A DNA stretch of 10,224 nucleotides from an uncultured Bacilli bacterium (GTDB lineage Bacteria; Bacillota_I; Bacilli_A; RF39; UBA660): assembly GCA_947591175.1 (NCBI GenBank), contig CANQDB010000046.1:1-10224 (forward strand). The letters are read 5' to 3'. A program made the translations under genes and the position numbers. The notes beneath the pieces are model-generated. The model worked only from the letters and a program-made list of their open reading frames with translations. It had not been told where the DNA came from and made no database searches. Of the stretch, positions 6,723 through 10,224 are shown piece by piece (within the stretch, counting starts at the first letter, position 1; each line of letters begins with the position of its first letter).

Positions 6723-7163
6723 ATGAATCAAAATTTTGCATTTAATGACATGATGGATTCAGTTCTCTTACCTGGAATTGGACCATTAATGCCAAATGAT
6801 GAAAATTTAAATCTTTTTGGACCTTATGAAGGCTTTATCAAAGGTAATTTATTTAAAGATTTATATCAACAATATAAAAATTATCAACCTGCAAAGTTGA
6901 CGCCTAATTCAGAAAGAGAAGAACTTCTTCTAAATTTAGATCAAATTAGTTTTGCAGCTCATGAGTTAAATCTTTATTTAGATATTCATCCAGAAGATCG
7001 TAAGGCCTTAGCTTTGTTCAATCAATATCGTAAAATGGAAAATGATGCGATGAATGCTTATGAGGTAAAATATGGACCACTTACCACTAAGAGTGATGCT
7101 CTAGAAGCTTATCCATGGGCTTGGGAAGGTACTGTTTGGCCTTGGGAAAAGGAGGCTAACTAA
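6723..7163 (+). CDS. CotJA-CotJB fusion spore coat protein
   Basis: A 146-residue protein that appears to join two coat proteins normally encoded separately. Residues about 1-60 resemble CotJA, especially the segment LFGPYEGFIKGNLFKDLYQ (31-49), typical of the CotJA C-terminal half. Residues about 66-146 match CotJB: a helical region with LYLDIHPED (84-92), then KYGPL (116-120) and the tryptophan-rich tail YPWAWEGTVWPW (130-141). CotJB alone is usually near 85-90 residues and CotJA about 80. In B. subtilis CotJA and CotJC depend on one another for coat assembly, and CotJB is their operon partner. There is no signal peptide or membrane segment. AAGGAGG at 6711-6717 gives a strong ribosome binding site. 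The stop overlaps the cotJC start by one base (TAATG), so translation is probably coupled. The fusion is read from motifs rather than an alignment; the CotJB part is the surer half. Confidence 0.85.
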   Translation: MNQNFAFNDMMDSVLLPGIGPLMPNDENLNLFGPYEGFIKGNLFKDLYQQYKNYQPAKLTPNSEREELLLNLDQISFAAHELNLYLDIHPEDRKALALFNQYRKMENDAMNAYEVKYGPLTTKSDALEAYPWAWEGTVWPWEKEAN

Positions 7164-7723
7164 TGTTTGCATATAAGAAAAGATTGATGTATCCAATCAA
7201 TATCAAAAAAGCCGATTTAAGAATGGCTAAGTTGTTAGTAACACAATATGGTGGTTCAAATGGTGAATTAGCAGCAGCTCTTCGTTATTTGAACCAACGT
7301 TACACGATGCCAGATAATCGTGGTAAAGCTCTTTTAACAGATATTGGCACAGAGGAGTTATCTCACATTGAAATGATTTCTACAATGATCTACCAACTTA
7401 TGAAAGATGCTTCTATCGAAGATATCAAGAAGGCAGGACTTGATCCACACTATGCTGAACATAATAGGGCACTATATCCAACGGATGCCAATGGTGTACC
7501 TTTCACTGTAACTTATTTTGCGACGACTGGCGACCCAATTGCTGATTTACAAGAAGACATGGCTGCGGAACAAAAAGCAAGAGCCGTTTACGAAAATTTG
7601 ATTGATTTAACAGATGACCCAGATGTTATAGGACCACTTCTTTGGTTACGTCAAAGGGAAGTAGTGCACTTCGATCGTTTCAAAGAATTACATGATATGT
7701 ATTTAAACGAAGGAATCAAATAG
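7163..7723 (+). CDS. cotJC: CotJC, spore coat protein of the manganese catalase family
   Basis: A 186-residue ferritin-like four-helix protein, full length for CotJC. The family motif GELAAALRYLNQRY (34-47) is nearly identical to known CotJC proteins, and GTEELSHIEM (62-71) and FTVTYFATTGDPIADL (114-129) follow. The dimanganese ligands expected from manganese catalases are all present: Glu35, Glu65 and His68 (ExxH), Glu136, and Glu166 and His169 (ExxH). A peroxide-degrading activity is therefore possible, though in spores it is mainly known as a coat component of the mother cell. It lacks the C-terminal extension of true manganese catalases. GGAGG at 7151-7155 lies inside the end of the preceding gene, and the start overlaps that gene's stop. 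Its own stop lies in the loop of the downstream terminator. Confidence 0.95.
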   Translation: MFAYKKRLMYPINIKKADLRMAKLLVTQYGGSNGELAAALRYLNQRYTMPDNRGKALLTDIGTEELSHIEMISTMIYQLMKDASIEDIKKAGLDPHYAEHNRALYPTDANGVPFTVTYFATTGDPIADLQEDMAAEQKARAVYENLIDLTDDPDVIGPLLWLRQREVVHFDRFKELHDMYLNEGIK

Positions 7724-7734
7724 GTTCCTTTTTT
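7710..7734 (+). terminator. Terminator of the cotJ operon, containing the stop codon
   Basis: AAGGAATC (7710-7717) pairs with GGTTCCTT (7723-7730) in eight base pairs, one of them G-U, around the loop AAATA, followed by TTTT. The TAG stop codon (7721-7723) of cotJC falls in the loop and first stem base, so the last codons form half of the hairpin. Confidence 0.75.
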
Positions 7735-7754
7735 CTATTATTGCTTAATTTATC

Positions 7755-7783
7755 TTGCATAATTACTTGTTTTTTGCTAAAAT
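7755..7783 (+). promoter_or_regulatory. SigA-type promoter of the tRNA-His gene
   Basis: TTGCAT at 7755-7760 and TAAAAT at 7778-7783 are 17 bases apart, and a TGC precedes the -10, adding an extended -10 element. The predicted transcription start near 7790 is about 13 bases before the mature tRNA. Confidence 0.75.
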
Positions 7784-7802
7784 AAGAATGTACTTTTGAA
7801 AT

Positions 7803-7879
7803 GGCGAAATTGGTGAAGTGGTTAACACGCCGGATTGTGGCTCCGGTATGCATGAGTTCGATCCTCATATTTCGCCCCA
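7803..7879 (+). tRNA. tRNA-His (GTG anticodon)
   Basis: A complete cloverleaf. The histidine-specific extra G-1 (7803) pairs with C73 (7876), followed by the acceptor stem GCGAAAT (7804-7810) with ATTTCGC (7869-7875). The anticodon stem is CCGGA/TCCGG (7830-7834 and 7842-7846) around loop TTGTGGC, with anticodon GTG at 7837-7839. The T loop carries GTTCGATCC. The 3' CCA is encoded (7877-7879). The 77-base length, one more than a standard tRNA, is accounted for by G-1, itself a mark of tRNA-His. Confidence 0.97.
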
Positions 7880-7889
7880 TATAAGGTAT

Positions 7890-7921
7890 AAAGCAGACTA
7901 AAAGAAGTCTGTTTTCTTTTT
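7890..7921 (+). terminator. Terminator of the tRNA-His transcript
   Basis: AAAGCAGACT (7890-7899) pairs with AGTCTGTTTT (7906-7915), including one G-U pair, around the six-base loop AAAAGA. The T-run TTTTCTTTTT follows directly. It lies 11 bases after the encoded CCA and so separates the tRNA unit from cas9. Confidence 0.85.
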
Positions 7922-7981
7922 GAAAAAAAACATGGACTCATAGTGATAAATTATAAAAAAATAACTTCACTTTTCATTTTG

Positions 7982-7987
7982 TATGAT
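7982..7987 (+). promoter_or_regulatory. Possible -10 box of cas9
   Basis: TATGAT just before the ribosome binding site would place the transcript start near 7995, similar to the short leaders elsewhere in the window. No matching -35 is seen at 16-18 bases. An alternative pairing is TTCACT (7966-7971) with TAAACT (7987-7992) at a short 15-base spacing. Either is weak. Confidence 0.25.
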
Positions 7988-8014
7988 AAACTAAAGCAAA
8001 GGAGTTAAGTAATT

Positions 8015-10224
8015 ATGAATGAAGATTATACTATAGGACTAGATTTAGGTATTAACAATGTTGGATGGTCTATTGTAAATAATAATACCCAAACTATTGA
8101 AAAATGTGGAGTAAGATTGTTCCCTATCAGCAATGATGCATCAACTAGAAGAAGTACAAGGAATGTAAGAAGACGATTAAAAAGAAAAGATACGCGTATA
8201 AAGGATACATTGGAACTATTCAAAAAGATAGGTTTTCCAGGACAAAAAACAATTGATGAAAAACTAATTACAAAAAGATACAAGGGAATTAAAGAGCAAA
8301 TTGAAAAACAGGATATTGTAAATATCATTTGCTATCTAACTACGCATCGTGGTTATATTCCTTTTGGTGATGAAGAAGTTAATTTTGTTGATTTGAAAGA
8401 TAAATTACCATGTGAATACTATTATGATTTATATATTAAAATTGGCAAATATCGTGCCTTAAATCAAATTGTAAAAAATAGTGATTTAGAAAAAGAACTT
8501 ATCAAACTATTAGATGTTCAAGAAAAATATTATCCAGAACTGAAAAATATTCAAGAGGATTTATTGAGAGTATTCAAAAGAAAAAGAAAGTTTTGGGAAG
8601 GACCTGGATCAACTAATTCTATCACTCCTTATGGAAGATTTAAAACACCCGAAGAAGTTGCTACTTATCTAGCCCAAAAAGAGAAAAATCCAAATTATGA
8701 AAAATACTTATTTGAAGATTTAATTGGTAATTGTGAAATAGACATTCATGAAAAGAGAGCTCCTAAGGTTAATTTTTATGCAGAAAAATTTAATTTCTTA
8801 AATGACTTTATAAATCTTTCCGTAAATCATGTCGAAAACTTAATTAATCAAGATACTGTATTTTTAGATGCCCAAGCAAAAAAATATAAGTTTACTAATG
8901 AAAGTATAGAATTAATGTTTCAATATTGTCTTTCTTCCGAAAAAGTAAACGTTAACAGCATGTTGAAATCTCTATTTGGTTTAACCATAAAAGATATCGA
9001 AGGCTATCGTATAGATAAATCTCAAAAACCAGAATTTTCTACTATGAATTATTATCGTTATATATCTAAAACGTGGAAAGAACATAAGCTAGATGACGAA
9101 TGGTTAATAGATATTCCAGCATACAACAGAGTAATTTATTATTTAACTGTAGCCCCTGGTATTGTGGAAATCTTAAAAATGATTGAATCAGATGAAGAAA
9201 TTAATTATTCTTTTTCGGACGAAGCAAAACAAACACTAAAAGAAATTCAGACGAAATTAAAGAAAGATAATGTTTTAAATTATCATTCTCTATCAGAGAA
9301 AGTTTTGGTACGGGCAATTAAGGACATGATGAAATATCAAATGAATTTTATGCAAGTTCGCAAAAAGTTAGACTATGATAAAGAAACTCGGGAATATTTT
9401 GCTAAAAATTATAACGATGGATCTACTAAAGTCCATATGAATTCTAAATTTATCGATGATATTATTGCTTCTCCTCAAGTTAAAAAGACTTTGCGTCAGT
9501 CTATAAAAGTTATCAATGCCATCATTGATGAGAAGGGAAAACTTCCGAAAGTTATTGCCATCGAATCAACTAAAGAAATGAATGGTAAAGACAAGAGATT
9601 AGAATTACAAAGAGACCAAGCAAAGAATGAAAAGTTACGGACTAAAGCAAGAGAACAAATATCTAATTCATATAGTGATGATTTTGCTACAGAAAAAAAT
9701 ATTGAAAAAGTAACGCTTTGGAAAGAAATAAATGGTCAATGTCCGTATTGTAACAAGCCAATTAGTTTAGATGATGTCATGCATGAAGTGGTTCAGGTGG
9801 AACATATTTTACCATTTAGTAAAAGCTGTGATGATTCCTACGATAATAAGACAATATCTTGTGTTAAGTGTAATAGTGATAAAGGTAATAAAACACCATA
9901 CCAATATTTAAATACACAAAATAATTATGAAGATTATAAGAGAAGAATAAAAACTCTAAAAAATATATCTGATCAAAAAAGATTAAACTTCTTATATGAA
10001 GAAGATATTGATAAGTATCATAAACGTTTCTTTAATCGAAATTTACGAGATACAGCATATGCTACAAAAGAGTTAGTTCATCAAATTCAAATGTTTAACA
10101 GTTACCTTGATATCACTTTGAACAAGGATAAAATATTAACTTTATCAGTTCCTGGTCAATTAACAGCTAATGTTCGAAAACACCAAAATCTTCCTAAAGA
10201 TAGAGATGATGGAAAATATCATCA
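8015..10224 (+). CDS. cas9: Cas9 endonuclease, compact type II-C-like (3' end outside window)
   Basis: The RNA-guided DNA nuclease of a type II CRISPR system. The first 736 codons are present; the frame is still open at the edge. Order: RuvC-I IGLDLGINNVGWSIV (7-21) with catalytic Asp10; arginine-rich bridge helix (about 44-63, STRRSTRNVRRRLKRKDTR); a REC lobe with HRGY (111-114), the GPGSTNSITPYGR segment and RAPK; RuvC-II VIAIEST (513-519) with Glu517; HNH VEHILPFS (595-602) with His597, Asn611 and Asn620, spaced exactly like His840, Asn854 and Asn863 of Streptococcus pyogenes Cas9. RuvC-III begins at the last codons (GKYH plus CA, expected HHAxDA). The 507-residue gap between Asp10 and Glu517 is that of compact Cas9s (about 1,000-1,100 residues), far below the S. 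pyogenes enzyme. Cys576/579 and Cys616/619 bracket the HNH. AAAGGAG (7998-8004) precedes ATG 8015. Cas1, Cas2 and the array, if present, must lie downstream. Confidence 0.95.
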   Translation, partial: MNEDYTIGLDLGINNVGWSIVNNNTQTIEKCGVRLFPISNDASTRRSTRNVRRRLKRKDTRIKDTLELFKKIGFPGQKTIDEKLITKRYKGIKEQIEKQDIVNIICYLTTHRGYIPFGDEEVNFVDLKDKLPCEYYYDLYIKIGKYRALNQIVKNSDLEKELIKLLDVQEKYYPELKNIQEDLLRVFKRKRKFWEGPGSTNSITPYGRFKTPEEVATYLAQKEKNPNYEKYLFEDLIGNCEIDIHEKRAPKVNFYAEKFNFLNDFINLSVNHVENLINQDTVFLDAQAKKYKFTNESIELMFQYCLSSEKVNVNSMLKSLFGLTIKDIEGYRIDKSQKPEFSTMNYYRYISKTWKEHKLDDEWLIDIPAYNRVIYYLTVAPGIVEILKMIESDEEINYSFSDEAKQTLKEIQTKLKKDNVLNYHSLSEKVLVRAIKDMMKYQMNFMQVRKKLDYDKETREYFAKNYNDGSTKVHMNSKFIDDIIASPQVKKTLRQSIKVINAIIDEKGKLPKVIAIESTKEMNGKDKRLELQRDQAKNEKLRTKAREQISNSYSDDFATEKNIEKVTLWKEINGQCPYCNKPISLDDVMHEVVQVEHILPFSKSCDDSYDNKTISCVKCNSDKGNKTPYQYLNTQNNYEDYKRRIKTLKNISDQKRLNFLYEEDIDKYHKRFFNRNLRDTAYATKELVHQIQMFNSYLDITLNKDKILTLSVPGQLTANVRKHQNLPKDRDDGKYH

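Noticed and set aside
7890..7921. Hairpin with AGACTAAAAG considered as a tracrRNA anti-repeat or part of a CRISPR repeat
   Set aside because: The complement (CTTTTAGTCT) superficially resembles the start of some type II repeats, but the stem followed by a T-run right after tRNA-His is fully explained as a terminator, and no array is available for comparison.
8026..8328. Reverse-strand 100-residue open frame
   Set aside because: It lies wholly inside the RuvC-I and bridge-helix coding part of cas9 and is its antisense shadow.

Overview
The window comes from a low-GC, Gram-positive-type genome using the standard genetic code: long frames end in TAA or TAG, none needs TGA as tryptophan, and purine-rich ribosome binding sites (AGGAGG-like) precede nearly every start. 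Spore-coat cotJ homologues, a phosphoketolase and a compact Cas9 suggest a Bacillota lineage, probably a host-associated Bacilli or Erysipelotrichia-like bacterium. That placement is inference; no rRNA or other marker gene is present.

Layout, all genes on the + strand. Bases 1-298 are AT-rich and hold a long terminator-type hairpin. A very AT-rich hypothetical gene (314-841) follows, then a polytopic membrane protein of the 6-pyruvoyl-tetrahydropterin-synthase-related / YfhO-like class (920-2554), closed by a terminator. A strong housekeeping promoter drives phosphoketolase xfp (2704-5082) and a closely spaced Nudix/MutT hydrolase (5114-5500). A single-module Clp-like AAA+ ATPase (5566-6642) with an altered pore loop comes next. 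Then a two-gene spore-coat operon: a fused CotJA-CotJB protein (6723-7163) and CotJC, a manganese-catalase-family protein (7163-7723). It is preceded by a sequence matching a SigE-type sporulation promoter and closed by a terminator whose loop contains the cotJC stop codon. A tRNA-His gene (7803-7879) with its own promoter and terminator follows. The window ends inside a cas9 gene (8015 to beyond 10224), cut just as the third RuvC motif begins.

The best biological stories are (1) the Cas9: compact, type II-C-like in dimensions, with all visible catalytic residues intact and an unusual pair of CxxC motifs bracketing the HNH core, directly after a tRNA gene and with no cas gene, array or recognisable tracrRNA upstream; (2) the CotJA-CotJB fusion beside CotJC with a SigE-like promoter; and (3) the stand-alone Clp-D1-like ATPase lacking the usual pore-loop tyrosine. 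Several promoters lie so close to their genes that the predicted transcripts begin almost at the ribosome binding site.
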